NCBI GenBank assembly: GCA_965277495.1
Contig: OZ255824.1
Coordinates: 4,524,376 to 4,588,375, forward strand
Source: CAHJXG01 sp965277495
GTDB taxonomy: Bacteria; Pseudomonadota; Alphaproteobacteria; Acetobacterales; Acetobacteraceae
Reading direction: 5' to 3'
Length of the DNA stretch: 64,000 nucleotides
The notes under the pieces are model-generated. The model was given only the letters and a program-made list of their open reading frames with translations. It ran no database searches and was not told where the DNA came from. Positions 7,689 through 15,705 of this stretch are shown piece by piece; within the stretch, counting starts at the first letter, position 1; each line of letters opens with the position of its first letter. The translations under genes were made by a program, and so were the position numbers.

Positions 7689-8219
7689 ATGCGCGATGTA
7701 GCACAACGTAGCACAATTGGGGAGATAGCGGCTGTGTACGTCTATGTCCATGATCGGAAACTCACGCCCGAGGATGTGCCCCGCCTAGCCGATGGCGGCA
7801 GAAGGCAGTGGACGTGGACTCACTATTCCAACGTCAACGGCCGGCTGTTATGGATCGGCGGCCCTACCCCAACGCCTGCGCGCCAGGTCGGCGACAAGCT
7901 GTCGCGTGATGGGGTCAAGCTGCGCGTGATCGGCGCTGTGGTCGCCGATAGGGTCCAATACGTCGGGGTCGAACTCGCCGAAGCTGCTGTTACGTCGGCC
8001 AGGGTACGGCTGGCTGCCAGACGGCGTGAAACGGCCGCCAACGATGCCACGATCCCGGCGGTGAGGGTGCCGCGCGCCATGCTGGAGGCGTTGATCGCCG
8101 AGGCTGATCGTTGCGGCGAGCCACTGAGCGCCGTGATCAGGCGGGCGCTGTCCCCGGCGATGGCGTGCTGCGGCACCAAGACTCGATCCCACACGGAGGC
8201 CGACACCTCGGCGGGCTAG
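7689..8219 (+). CDS. Hypothetical protein with a ribbon-helix-helix-like C-terminal segment
   Basis: A 176-residue frame. A GTG at 7733 (VYVYVHDRKLTPEDV) is a possible later start. The N-terminal half alternates strands (RRQWTWTHYSNVNGRLLWIG, KLRVIGAVVADRVQYVGVEL). Residues about 122-153 read TIPAVRVPRAMLEALIAEAD and then SAVIRRAL: one strand with the pattern V-R-V-P followed by two helices, the shape of a CopG/MetJ ribbon-helix-helix DNA-binding unit. It may therefore be a small regulator or antitoxin-like protein, but the N-terminal half is unknown to me and no toxin-like neighbour is clear. Confidence 0.5.
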   Translation: MRDVAQRSTIGEIAAVYVYVHDRKLTPEDVPRLADGGRRQWTWTHYSNVNGRLLWIGGPTPTPARQVGDKLSRDGVKLRVIGAVVADRVQYVGVELAEAAVTSARVRLAARRRETAANDATIPAVRVPRAMLEALIAEADRCGEPLSAVIRRALSPAMACCGTKTRSHTEADTSAG

Positions 8220-8363
8220 ACGTTTCAGCCGCCGACGCGGTTACGGTTGCGCCGCCGCAGCACGTTCGGGGATTTAGCTTGGTGGCGGGTTTATGGTTGA
8301 CGGCGGACGGCGCGGAATTTTAGATGATCGCGCTCGGGCAACCGGGCAGTCGGCCGGGACCGC

Positions 8364-8404
8364 AGCCCCCGGACCCGACCGCAGCCGCCGACTCTCCGGG
8401 GGCT
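8364..8404. repeat. Perfect 10-bp inverted repeat upstream of the gene at 8467
   Basis: Arms AGCCCCCGGA (8364-8373) and TCCGGGGGCT (8395-8404) pair perfectly around a 21-base spacer. No T-run follows on either strand, so it is not a classical terminator. It lies about 60 bases before the start at 8467 and could be a leader hairpin or an operator. Confidence 0.5.
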
Positions 8405-8466
8405 ATGCTGTAACAGGACGATCCGAGTTGGATCGGCCTCCAGCGTAGCTACGCCAGGAGAGAAAC

Positions 8467-9102
8467 ATGCACAAACAGCTTGCCGCAGTCGTAACATGCG
8501 AGGGAGACGCCGCCCTCATCGTATGGGCGTTATCCCTGCCGCCGGAACGTCGAGAGGATTGGTGGGCAGCCATACAGGCAGTCGTATCAGGCGAGGAAGA
8601 CGAGTTGCCGGCGGCTCAAAGAGACTACATCTCGCATCAGTTAGCTCCTGCCGGGGACAGCGACGCCCTGATCACCGCCCTGACATGCCGCGCGACCGAA
8701 CTCATCATGATGGAGGACATGACCGCTGCCGAACGAACAGCGTGGGAGGCGGGCGTGATCTCGGATTTGATCTGGAAGCATATCGACCAAGCGACCGATA
8801 GCCGGGTGGTGCAATGCCTAATTCAGCTTGCTCGCGAATATGACGAGATGCGGACGCGGCTTGCCGCCATCTGCGAGGACAATATCTTCCGTCACAAAAA
8901 GGAGGTAGTCGGCATTGGGGAACGCCTGCATGCCATGGGCGGCATCGAATGGATGCAAAGGGCTTATCGGGACGTTGCGGCTCGTGTGCCGGCCAGGCTC
9001 GGCTATCAACACGAAGTCACCCCCGTTAAGCCCGGCGATCCCGGTTTCGACCCCAGCATGATCAGCAGCGCCTGGGACAACGTCGGTTATTGGCAAAACT
9101 GA
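8467..9102 (+). CDS. Hypothetical protein, largely helical
   Basis: A 211-residue protein starting MHKQLAAVVTCEGD behind a strong AGGAGAG ribosome binding site 5 bases away. It appears mostly helical (LPPERREDWWAAIQAVV, MTAAERTAWEAGVISDLIW, RVVQCLIQLAREYDEMRT), soluble and mildly acidic, with no transmembrane segment or signal peptide. I do not recognise a domain. It stands alone between the gene at 7689 and the convergent recombinase gene. Function unknown. Confidence 0.65.
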   Translation: MHKQLAAVVTCEGDAALIVWALSLPPERREDWWAAIQAVVSGEEDELPAAQRDYISHQLAPAGDSDALITALTCRATELIMMEDMTAAERTAWEAGVISDLIWKHIDQATDSRVVQCLIQLAREYDEMRTRLAAICEDNIFRHKKEVVGIGERLHAMGGIEWMQRAYRDVAARVPARLGYQHEVTPVKPGDPGFDPSMISSAWDNVGYWQN

Positions 9103-9320
9103 TCAAAGCATTTGGAGGTGCCCCGTATCATTACGCCATCGGCGCGGACGCCCTCGCCGAGGTCAATGGCCCTACCCCCGCCTCGACCTGGCCAGCCGGG
9201 GCTTTTTCCAGGACCCAAGCGCGGGGCGTGGAGGGGGCTAGGAGCGGGGGCAGGGGTTGGCTGTCAGTGGGGTGACGGGCCGAGCGGTGGAGGGGCTGCT
9301 AGGGGCACGGTGGCGCATGG

Positions 9321-9983
9321 CTAGGGTGCGGCTGGCTTGACGATGCGGGCGATGGCGTCGCGGCTGATCTTTTGCCCGTGGCGGCTCTCGACCTCGGCCT
9401 CAATCAGCCGCAGTGAGGAGCCGCCGGTATGCCACTTCTTAATGTCGGCGATGATAATCTGTTGCTCAGGCACGGCGACCAGCTTGCCATCAACGACGGT
9501 GTAGCCGAACGGCACCTTGCCGCCGAGATAGTGGCCCTGGCTGCGCTGGTCGGCCTTCACCGTGCTGATACGCTCCCGGATGCGGTCCCGCTTCGCCTCG
9601 GCGACGGTGGAGAGGATGGTGAACACCAGCTTGGAGATGCCGTTGCCGGTTACGTCACCGCCCAAGTCGATCATGTGCAGCGAGACGTTGCGGGCCTTGA
9701 GGTCGGCGAGGACGCTAAGGGCGTCGAGGGCGGAACGGAACATGCGGTCGAGCTTCGCCGTGATCACCACGTCGCCGGCCTTGAGGATGGCCAGCAGCGC
9801 CTTGCCCTCGGGGCGGTCGATCAGCGGCACCGAGCCGGACACGCCGCTTTCCACGAAGCTCTGGTCGATCTGGAGACCATGTATCATGGCATAGCCGGCG
9901 TTGGTGCGGCCCTGCACGTCGAGGCTTTCGCCCTCGCTGGTTTGGCGCGATGTGCTTACGCGGCAGTAGGTGTAGACGGCCAT
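9321..9983 (-). CDS. Serine recombinase (resolvase/invertase family)
   Basis: A 220-residue site-specific recombinase. The N-terminal catalytic domain opens MAVYTYCRVSTSRQT, with the nucleophilic serine in the Y-x-R-V-S motif at about residue 10. Conserved arginines follow in LDRMFRSALDAL, and the E-helix has AEAKRDRIRERIS. The C-terminal part is short: GGKVPFGYTVVDGKLV, a feature shared with larger recombinases, then a helix-turn-helix at the end (SSLRLIEAEVESRHGQ, ISRDAIARIV). The enzyme would use 2-bp staggered cuts to resolve, invert or integrate DNA. No cognate crossover site is evident beside it. Its presence fits the mobile nature of the left 21 kb. Confidence 0.88.
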   Translation of the reverse strand: MAVYTYCRVSTSRQTSEGESLDVQGRTNAGYAMIHGLQIDQSFVESGVSGSVPLIDRPEGKALLAILKAGDVVITAKLDRMFRSALDALSVLADLKARNVSLHMIDLGGDVTGNGISKLVFTILSTVAEAKRDRIRERISTVKADQRSQGHYLGGKVPFGYTVVDGKLVAVPEQQIIIADIKKWHTGGSSLRLIEAEVESRHGQKISRDAIARIVKPAAP

Positions 9984-10255
9984 GCCCTTGTTCCTGTTGT
10001 CAGCTTGTCAGCTTGCGTCAACAGGTATGCCACTGGCAGCTTGCTAGAGCGCCGCAGCAACGCCTCTGGCAGCTTCGCCGATGGCCGATGGGGGCGGCGT
10101 CTTCATGGCACAGCACGGAGACGGCGGGTGGGGTCGGCTGCGCCCAGGCGTACGTCTCGGTGCTGTTGATGATGGTGGTGCGCTCAGGCTTGGTGTTGGG
10201 CCAGGCGGTGTGGATGATCGAATAGGGCATGGATTTATTTAGGGGTATCGAAGCA

Positions 10256-11545
10256 TTACGGCGCGGCGTTGCGCCGCGAATTTAAAGCCACCGCGCCATC
10301 AGGGTTTCTTTCAGAGACGGGTCGTGGCCGCCCGTAATTTAACTCCTTCAACCATGCGTGCGCGTCATCTCGCTCTTTTTGAAGTTTGACGACCTTCTGT
10401 TCGAGGTCGGCGATCTTCTGCTGATCGTCCAGGAACATGCGGGCGAGCTTGGTCGTGACTTGATGCTCCTTGACCTGTTCGCCGCGCCGCAGCGTCTGCG
10501 TGACGTGGGCAATCTCGCGTTTGGTGACATGCACGTTGTCCGGGTCGAACAATGCGATCCACCTCGGGCCGTTCGCCTTTGTCGCGTTCGCGGGCTCGAA
10601 CTTGTCGTTCACCAAGCTTCGGTCGGCGAGATGCAGAACGATCTCACGCGGCGCGGAAGCGTCCGCGTTCAGCGTCATCGTGGCCCAGCATCCAGGGACG
10701 ACATCGCGAGCGTTCCGGCTCATCTTGGTGTTCGGCATGTAGGCGCACGGGATGCAAAACAGGCCAACCAGTTCGTGATCGGCTTCTTTGGCGATCAGCG
10801 CCAAGACCTCTGCGCTCCACTGCGGGGTGATCTTGCCTTCTTGCTCGTAGCGGTGGATGGCTGCACGCTGGCGACGGCGCGATCCGTGGAACCCGATGAA
10901 CACTTCGGTCGGGGGTTCGTCCGGCCTCGAATGCAGCGTGGCTCGCAGCTTGAGCGTCCATTGTGCTTTGCGTGATTTGCCCGGTGTCGAGTTGTGCCAA
11001 AGCTGGAAGCCCATATGCCAGATGTCGTCTATGTCGAGCCGTTGGGGTGACGCAGATACCTCGGATGACGCAGATGACGCAGATGACGCAGATACCTCCG
11101 CAGAGGCGGGGGCGGCCCAGTTAAACGTTCTGCCCATCGTCACACACTGTCTGGCATCGTCAGCGGGAGGCACCTCCAATGAAGCCGGGATAAATCCGCC
11201 TCTTTCTGGCTTGCTCGCTTGCTTGCTTGCTTCCTTCCCTTCAGGCGGAAAGCCCTTTGTCTCGACATCTGCGGGTGACGCAGATATTGAATCAATTGGG
11301 GTTACACCCTTAAGGCAAGTAAAGGGATTCAATATCTGCGGCACATCTGCGTCACGAGTTGGGGTATTGGGTTCCTCGCCTTTGGCGTCGAGTGGAGTAC
11401 TGGGTGCCATGCTGCCTTCGGCGGGTCGAGTTCCCGGTTCCCGGTCCTGCTCGATTGAGGTAATCGCTGCTTCGCGGTCCGGCTCGACCGCATATCTCTC
11501 GATGCCGGCCAGGTCGAGCAATTCGTTCGCCTCGACGGACGACAT
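10256..11545 (-). CDS. Main fragment of a hypothetical gene interrupted by the IS1380-family element
   Basis: A 429-residue frame from an internal ATG. The same frame is open upstream to 11622, where the IS1380-family target begins, with protein-like sequence RLDHAKLLAFIGANDFLIPR. Joining 11622 to 13246 across one copy of the CTAG duplication restores an unbroken frame with an ATG at 13293, so the original protein was about 472 residues. Residues about 30-165 of the fragment are low complexity and are encoded partly by TGACGCAGAT repeats. Residues about 170-320 look globular (DIWHMGFQLWHNSTPGKS, FIGFHGSRRRQRAAIHRY, FCIPCAYMPNTKM). The C-terminus is a coiled coil (DDQQKIADLEQKVVKLQKER). Family unknown to me. 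The fragment may still be translated from 11545. Confidence 0.65.
   Translation of the reverse strand: MSSVEANELLDLAGIERYAVEPDREAAITSIEQDREPGTRPAEGSMAPSTPLDAKGEEPNTPTRDADVPQILNPFTCLKGVTPIDSISASPADVETKGFPPEGKEASKQASKPERGGFIPASLEVPPADDARQCVTMGRTFNWAAPASAEVSASSASSASSEVSASPQRLDIDDIWHMGFQLWHNSTPGKSRKAQWTLKLRATLHSRPDEPPTEVFIGFHGSRRRQRAAIHRYEQEGKITPQWSAEVLALIAKEADHELVGLFCIPCAYMPNTKMSRNARDVVPGCWATMTLNADASAPREIVLHLADRSLVNDKFEPANATKANGPRWIALFDPDNVHVTKREIAHVTQTLRRGEQVKEHQVTTKLARMFLDDQQKIADLEQKVVKLQKERDDAHAWLKELNYGRPRPVSERNPDGAVALNSRRNAAP
11048..11354. repeat. Cluster of TGACGCAGAT repeats and a 15-bp inverted repeat inside the interrupted gene
   Basis: TGACGCAGAT occurs at 11048, 11066, 11075, 11084 and 11276 on the plus strand and inverted at 11345-11354. 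Three of the copies are in tandem with 9-bp spacing. A perfect 15-bp inverted repeat, CGCAGATATTGAATC, has arms at 11279-11293 and 11326-11340. The repeats are coding on the minus strand (Ala-Ser-Ser-like low complexity) but look iteron-like in density. Confidence 0.7.
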
Positions 11546-11626
11546 GTGTCGAACTCGGGGGATAAGGAAATCATTCGCCCCGATGAATGCCAGCAGCTTG
11601 GCGTGGTCGAGGCGGACACGACCTAG

Positions 11627-13241
11627 CCCATCCTATTCAGCGTGCTAAGGTTTATTCTACAAGCTGAGCGGTGGACACGGTTCGACGATACGCCTGTTTC
11701 ATCGCGATTTCAGTCCAGAGGTGCTGGGCGTTGGGGTTGGCGAGACGGGGCGGTTCCGGGGGCGACGGCCCCGGCGTTTATGGCCCGGCGAGTTGGAGGC
11801 TGCGCGCGACGCCGCGGAACAGCTCGGCTTCCGGGCAAGCGGCGGCGAACGCGACGCGGATCTGGGTGGCGGTCTCGGTGATGCGCCCGGCGATCTTGAT
11901 CAGCCGCATGCGCAAGGTGGCGAACTCGGCTGTGGCGAGCGGTTGGGGTTTGGGAATGGCATCGCGCACCGTCAGCATCAGCCAGTAGGCGGCGGTGTGC
12001 AGCACCAGGCGGACCTGGTTGGCCAGGGCGGACCGGCAACTGGTGCGGTCGGAGGCGAGTTGGCTCTTGTGCAGCTTGATCAGGTTTTCGGCCTGGCCGC
12101 GCGCGCAGTATAGGGTGTCATAGAGCCATTCGGCGCTGCCGGCGCGCAGGTTGGTCACCACGCAACGTATGTCGAGACCCAGCGTCGTGGCCTCGATCCT
12201 GGCTGAGACCCGGCGTTTGCAGCCCCACGACTTGGCGCCGTAGCGGACCTCGGCATAGCGGCGCAGCACGGGCAGCTGTTCCTCGGCGCGCCGGACCCGG
12301 ACATCGTCGGCGGCCTCGTCGAGCAAGCGGCTCAGCACGGCATTGCCCGGCAGGCCGAAGATGTAGTCGACGGCGTTGGCTTCGCACCACGCCATCACCT
12401 CGGGACGACCGTAATGGCCATCGCCGCGGATCGTCAGGCGCGTGGTGGGCCAATGGCTGCGGATGCGGCGCACCAGGCGGCGGACGTGGCAGCGAACCTC
12501 GTGTCCGGACGGCGTCTTGCCGGGCCTCAGCAGGATGGCGACCGGCCGCGAGCTGGCGATATCGTAGACGTGGATGGGCATGAAGCAGCGTTCGTCGTGG
12601 TGCGCGTTGAACAAAGCAAGCTGCTGATGGCCGTGCACGACGTCGACCGTGTCATCAATGTCCAGCACCACCGCCTTGGGTGGCCTGGCATAGCTGGCGC
12701 AATAGATGTCGACCATGGTGTAGCTCAGCCGCACCACCTCGCGCAGGGTCGGCGCGTTCTCCCACCGCGATACGGTCGGCTGCGAGCACAGGTCGCGGCC
12801 GCTGTCGGGCAAGCGTCCGCAGGCGAGCTTGAAGCCGGGATCGGTGCGGAGATGGTCGAGGTCGTCGGCATCCTCGTAGCCGCAAGCGATGGCGAGCATG
12901 CGGGCGCGCAAGATATCGGCGATGCTGTGCGTCACGAACAATGGGTTGCGCGGATCGGCAATTAGCTCTGCCAGCCGATCAGCGATCCCCAAACGGCGCT
13001 CGGCAGCGGCCAACAGCATCACGCCGCCATCGGAGGTGAGACGTCCGCCATCGAAGTCAGCGATGACTTTCTTGCGGCCCACGGCTGGAAACAGGAACGG
13101 CGCGGCCGTATCGTCGGACATGGCGGGTGTGGCTCGGCGTGATCGGGTGAATGGATGGCTTCGACACCCAATCCATAAACACGATCAGCAGCTTACGCGA
13201 CACCCGCCGCCGACTCCCAGCCATGCCCTGAATAAGATGGG
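11627..13241 (-). mobile_element. IS1380-family insertion sequence with CTAG target duplication
   Basis: A 1615-bp element. The ends are inverted: reading inward, the left end begins CCCATCCTATTCAG and the right end CCCATCTTATTCAG, one mismatch in 14. A CTAG flanks both sides (11623-11626 and 13242-13245). Removing the element with one CTAG copy rejoins the interrupted host gene exactly in frame, which fixes the boundaries. One transposase gene on the minus strand fills most of it. Confidence 0.9.
11778..13121 (-). CDS. IS1380-family transposase
   Basis: A 447-residue transposase of normal family length and apparently intact. The N-terminus has FDGGRLTSDGGVMLLA, characteristic of IS1380 proteins, followed by a helical DNA-binding region with CGYEDADDLDHLR. 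The DDE catalytic residues are visible as Asp in VLDIDDTVD, Asp in TIRGDGHYGRPEV and Glu in CARGQAENLIKLHK. It cuts and pastes the element in which it lies, and its gene runs in the same direction as the gene it interrupts. IS1380-type elements are frequent in acetic acid bacteria, in keeping with the suggested host. Confidence 0.93.
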   Translation of the reverse strand: MSDDTAAPFLFPAVGRKKVIADFDGGRLTSDGGVMLLAAAERRLGIADRLAELIADPRNPLFVTHSIADILRARMLAIACGYEDADDLDHLRTDPGFKLACGRLPDSGRDLCSQPTVSRWENAPTLREVVRLSYTMVDIYCASYARPPKAVVLDIDDTVDVVHGHQQLALFNAHHDERCFMPIHVYDIASSRPVAILLRPGKTPSGHEVRCHVRRLVRRIRSHWPTTRLTIRGDGHYGRPEVMAWCEANAVDYIFGLPGNAVLSRLLDEAADDVRVRRAEEQLPVLRRYAEVRYGAKSWGCKRRVSARIEATTLGLDIRCVVTNLRAGSAEWLYDTLYCARGQAENLIKLHKSQLASDRTSCRSALANQVRLVLHTAAYWLMLTVRDAIPKPQPLATAEFATLRMRLIKIAGRITETATQIRVAFAAACPEAELFRGVARSLQLAGP

Positions 13242-13293
13242 CTAGTTTGTTCGCGATCTGGGTTGCGGCCACAATGGCTTGGATGTCGGGCAT
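13242..13293 (-). pseudogene. Detached 5' end of the gene interrupted by the IS1380-family element
   Basis: An ATG at 13293 starts MPDIQAIVAATQIANKL, 17 codons that reach the CTAG at 13242-13245. In the uninterrupted gene the next residues would be GRVRLDHAKLLAF, encoded left of the element from 11622 downward. The frame also opens upstream of this ATG, so a longer N-terminus is possible. Confidence 0.75.
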
Positions 13294-13483
13294 GATGTCG
13301 CTTTCGATGGCGACACGAAAATCTTGCGCTGCTGGCGGCCCCGTCCGATAAATAGCTCGGTTGTTGTGACGGTCCGCCCCTGCAAGGGCTATCGTGTCTG
13401 GTTTAAATTCTGAGTGGCGGCTCGCATGGGATGCAACCCGATGCGGGCCGTTTGCTTGAGAAGATATAGAAATACAGGTCGTG

Positions 13484-13525
13484 GAAAAAACAAAAAGCCT
13501 CAGCAGGCACAACTCTGCTGAGGCT
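13484..13525 (-). terminator. Rho-independent terminator on the minus strand
   Basis: A perfect 11-bp stem, AGCCTCAGCAG (13496-13506) with CTGCTGAGGCT (13515-13525), closes an 8-base loop. On the minus strand it is followed by TTTTTGTTTTTT (13485-13496). No clear minus-strand gene lies directly upstream, so it may terminate a decayed gene or insulate the interrupted gene. Confidence 0.8.
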
Positions 13526-14227
13526 CAGTTGTAGATACCTCCCCATTATTATCGGGGTGTTCAGTTTGACTGAAGATATCTAGGAGGTTGTCTGGCAGTG
13601 TGCGCCGCCAGCATGATTTATCCTTCATTGGCCGCCGGCCGGTCAATATCAAAATCAGCCCGCGTCGTCATCCGGCGGCAGCCCTGAAAACCGGGCGGTG
13701 GTCGCCCGCTGCATGGCGGCGTTGATCGCAAGCAGCGCGGTGCCGACCCGCGTCAACGGGTCCATGTCGCGCCGCGCCGTGCTGCCGCCCTGGTCGCCTT
13801 GTATCGCGGCGCGGCCCGCTGTCCGCTGCGGGACCGTCCTGCAAAGGTCGGACGCCCGGCTGCATGGCCGCGCCGCCAGCGACCTGTTGGTCTCGACGTC
13901 GCAAGCACGAAGCCGCGCTCAAGGCGGGCACTCACGCCGACGCCGCCGTGCAGGCGGAGTACGACCGGCTGGGCGGGCGCGGCTTGTTGTGCAGGTTGAT
14001 CGAGGCGCTTTAATTAGATAGTTAAGTCATTGTTTGATAATCGACATCCGCCAAAAGGTGACCGATTCAGCGCAGAATGGCAAAACACGAGACAACCCGC
14101 AGTACTGGGACTGTCTCGATTGCCGGCGTGCTTTGTTTGTGCTGAAATCATAACTTTGCTTGCTTGAAAACCGCCGATGATTACATGTTGTATTCGGGCC
14201 TGTTCGCCGCAACATGGAGCCACAATC
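13526..14227. other. Stretch with a possible gene remnant, no confident gene
   Basis: About 700 bases. Plus-strand pieces in different frames look partly coding: near 13690 PENRAVVARCMAALIAS, and near 13910-14012 RRRKHEAALKAGTHADAAVQ followed by EYDRLGGRGLLCRLIEAL and a stop. They are not in one frame, which suggests a decayed gene. From 14013 to 14227 the DNA is less GC-rich and may hold the promoter of the following gene run. Confidence 0.35.
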
Positions 14228-14626
14228 ATGTCCGATCCGACCTCCCACGACCTGACTGACGACGCGACGCAGGCTGCTATTGATGACGCCGACACCCAGG
14301 CTGCCATTGCCGCCGAGGATGAACAAAACCTCGACTATGCTCGCCGCGACATCAAAATGGCCGACGATCATATAGCCGCCGCCCAGGCTGTGGAGGAGTT
14401 GCGGGATGCGCTCATCCTCATCGATCATGCCTGCAAGCTTACCGCATTTGCCTGGCCGGCTTATGATCTACGAACGCTGCCGAACTACGGTGGCGACGAG
14501 CCACACGATGGAATCGTTTACTCCTGGGATACGGATTCGAAGCTGGCGCTCAACGATGACCTTGAATGGCGCGTGATGCCCCGCGCCGACTCCGAGGTCG
14601 AACTGGAACTGGGGCAGGCTGAATGA
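14228..14626 (+). CDS. Small acidic hypothetical protein, first of a run of unknown genes
   Basis: Start at 14228 (MSDPTSHDLTDDATQAA) rather than the upstream ATG at 14177, because the upstream codons look non-coding. The 132-residue product is strongly acidic. It has a helical first half (QAAIAAEDEQNLDYARRDI, HIAAAQAVEELRDALILIDH) and a second half with LPNYGGDEPHDGIVYSWDTD and ALNDDLEWRVMPRADSE. No known domain. Its stop overlaps the next start as ATGA, so the two are translationally coupled. Function unknown. Confidence 0.6.
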   Translation: MSDPTSHDLTDDATQAAIDDADTQAAIAAEDEQNLDYARRDIKMADDHIAAAQAVEELRDALILIDHACKLTAFAWPAYDLRTLPNYGGDEPHDGIVYSWDTDSKLALNDDLEWRVMPRADSEVELELGQAE

Positions 14627-15015
14627 CCCTGCATGATGACTGCCTGGATGTGACCGCAGAGGAGACACGGATCATGCTCAATCTGTATGATCTGGATCTC
14701 GCCGAACTCGCCCGCGAGCGCTGGGCGGAATTCGGCCGGCAGCATAGGATCAGGGTGATTTGGGGGTGCGACATCCCCGATGACCTCGCGGCGACGCATC
14801 CCTATGGTGGCGCACACACGCTGTACTCCGGGCAGTCGAACGATGCCGCGCGTATCGAAGGAGAACGCTGGATCGACCTGTGGCGCGCGGGCGACAAAAT
14901 TCTGACCGGGCACCGCACCGAGCAGGTGATTCTAGGCTTCGATAATGAGGCGGGACCTAACGGTCACCTGAAGCTACTGCATCAACAGCATCAACGTCGC
15001 GCCGAGGAGGGCTGA
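14623..15015 (+). CDS. Hypothetical protein, coupled to the preceding gene
   Basis: A 130-residue product starting MTLHDDCLDVTAEETRIM at the ATGA overlap with the previous gene. It contains a helix LYDLDLAELARERWAEFG, a segment IRVIWGCDIPDDLAATHPYG, and IEGERWIDLWRAGDKILTG. It ends in a His/Gln/Arg-rich tail. Soluble, unknown family. Four bases separate its stop from the next start. Confidence 0.6.
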   Translation: MTLHDDCLDVTAEETRIMLNLYDLDLAELARERWAEFGRQHRIRVIWGCDIPDDLAATHPYGGAHTLYSGQSNDAARIEGERWIDLWRAGDKILTGHRTEQVILGFDNEAGPNGHLKLLHQQHQRRAEEG

Positions 15016-15019
15016 CAGT

Positions 15020-15511
15020 ATGACCGACTTCACCGGTCGTGACGACCACATCAAACCGCCGAATGACAGCGATGGCCAGGCCGGTCCCGACCCCACCTCC
15101 GGGAAGTATCTATATTCGCTGCCGGACGGCAGGATGATCGCGCTCAACGACGTGATTGGGATCACCCCCGAGGGCTTGCGCGTCCGCATCGAATTTGAGG
15201 ATGCCGCCGATGCTGTGGTTGTGTTTGAGAGCGACCTGGGGGCGCATGCGTGGGCGCGGGTTTTTTTTGAGGAGTGCTTTGGCGCATACGGTGAGAGCAC
15301 GTGGCCGGTTAACGCCTCCATCGTGACGGAGGCACTGCACGCGCTGGCCGAGTTAGGAGTTGACCCGCTTGAGGGCACCATTCTTGGCTATGCGGCCGAG
15401 CTTGAAAGGAACAAGACCAAGGCTGCGCTGCGGCGGGCCGAGGCGAAGAGTCCTTTCGCAACGACCGCAGCGCGGCACCTTTCCTGGGTCCGTTGTCCGG
15501 GCTCTGCCTAG
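15020..15511 (+). CDS. Hypothetical protein, third of the coupled set
   Basis: A 163-residue product starting MTDFTGRDDHIKPPND. Residues about 30-75 form strands (YLYSLPDGRMIALNDVIGIT, LRVRIEFEDAADAVVVFES) that suggest a small beta-rich domain. A helical segment follows (NASIVTEALHALAELGVD, ILGYAAELERNKTKAALRR). No domain recognised. A strong hairpin at 15527-15555 follows 15 bases after the stop, which may mark the end of this three-gene transcript. Confidence 0.6.
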   Translation: MTDFTGRDDHIKPPNDSDGQAGPDPTSGKYLYSLPDGRMIALNDVIGITPEGLRVRIEFEDAADAVVVFESDLGAHAWARVFFEECFGAYGESTWPVNASIVTEALHALAELGVDPLEGTILGYAAELERNKTKAALRRAEAKSPFATTAARHLSWVRCPGSA

Positions 15512-15526
15512 CATACGCCATAACGA

Positions 15527-15555
15527 AGGGGCCGCTCCAATCCGGAGCGGCCCCT
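15527..15555 (+). terminator. Strong 12-bp hairpin after the three-gene unit
   Basis: AGGGGCCGCTCC (15527-15538) pairs perfectly with GGAGCGGCCCCT (15544-15555) around the loop AATCC. No T-run follows, so it is either a weak terminator or an mRNA-stabilising hairpin. Its position 15 bases after a stop codon favours a transcript end. Confidence 0.6.
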
Positions 15556-15559
15556 ATCG

Positions 15560-15653
15560 AATAGCCCCCCAAATCGAAGGCGGCTGCGTTGCAATACCCA
15601 CCCAAATCAAAGGCGGCTGCGTTCCAATAGCCCCCCCGAGGGCGGCTGAGCCC
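15560..15653. repeat. 33-bp tandem repeat, about 2.8 copies
   Basis: Units begin at 15560, 15593 and 15626, each opening AATAGCCCCCC or AATACCCACCC and continuing to GGCGGCTG. The first two are nearly identical (a handful of differences); the third lacks several bases in its middle. They lie between the hairpin at 15527 and the next gene. Confidence 0.8.
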
Positions 15654-15705
15654 ATTGATCCAAACACGCTCGCCATCCCCCGTCAACTGACCAATGGAGG
15701 CCTCG

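Noticed and set aside
9103..9320. G-rich tract near 9225-9265 as a functional quadruplex or switch
   Set aside because: G-runs are expected in intergenic DNA of this composition, and no gene start or repeat depends on them.
11048..11093. The TGACGCAGAT array as a CRISPR array
   Set aside because: Units are 9 bp apart with no unique spacers and no cas genes; they are direct tandem repeats within a coding frame.
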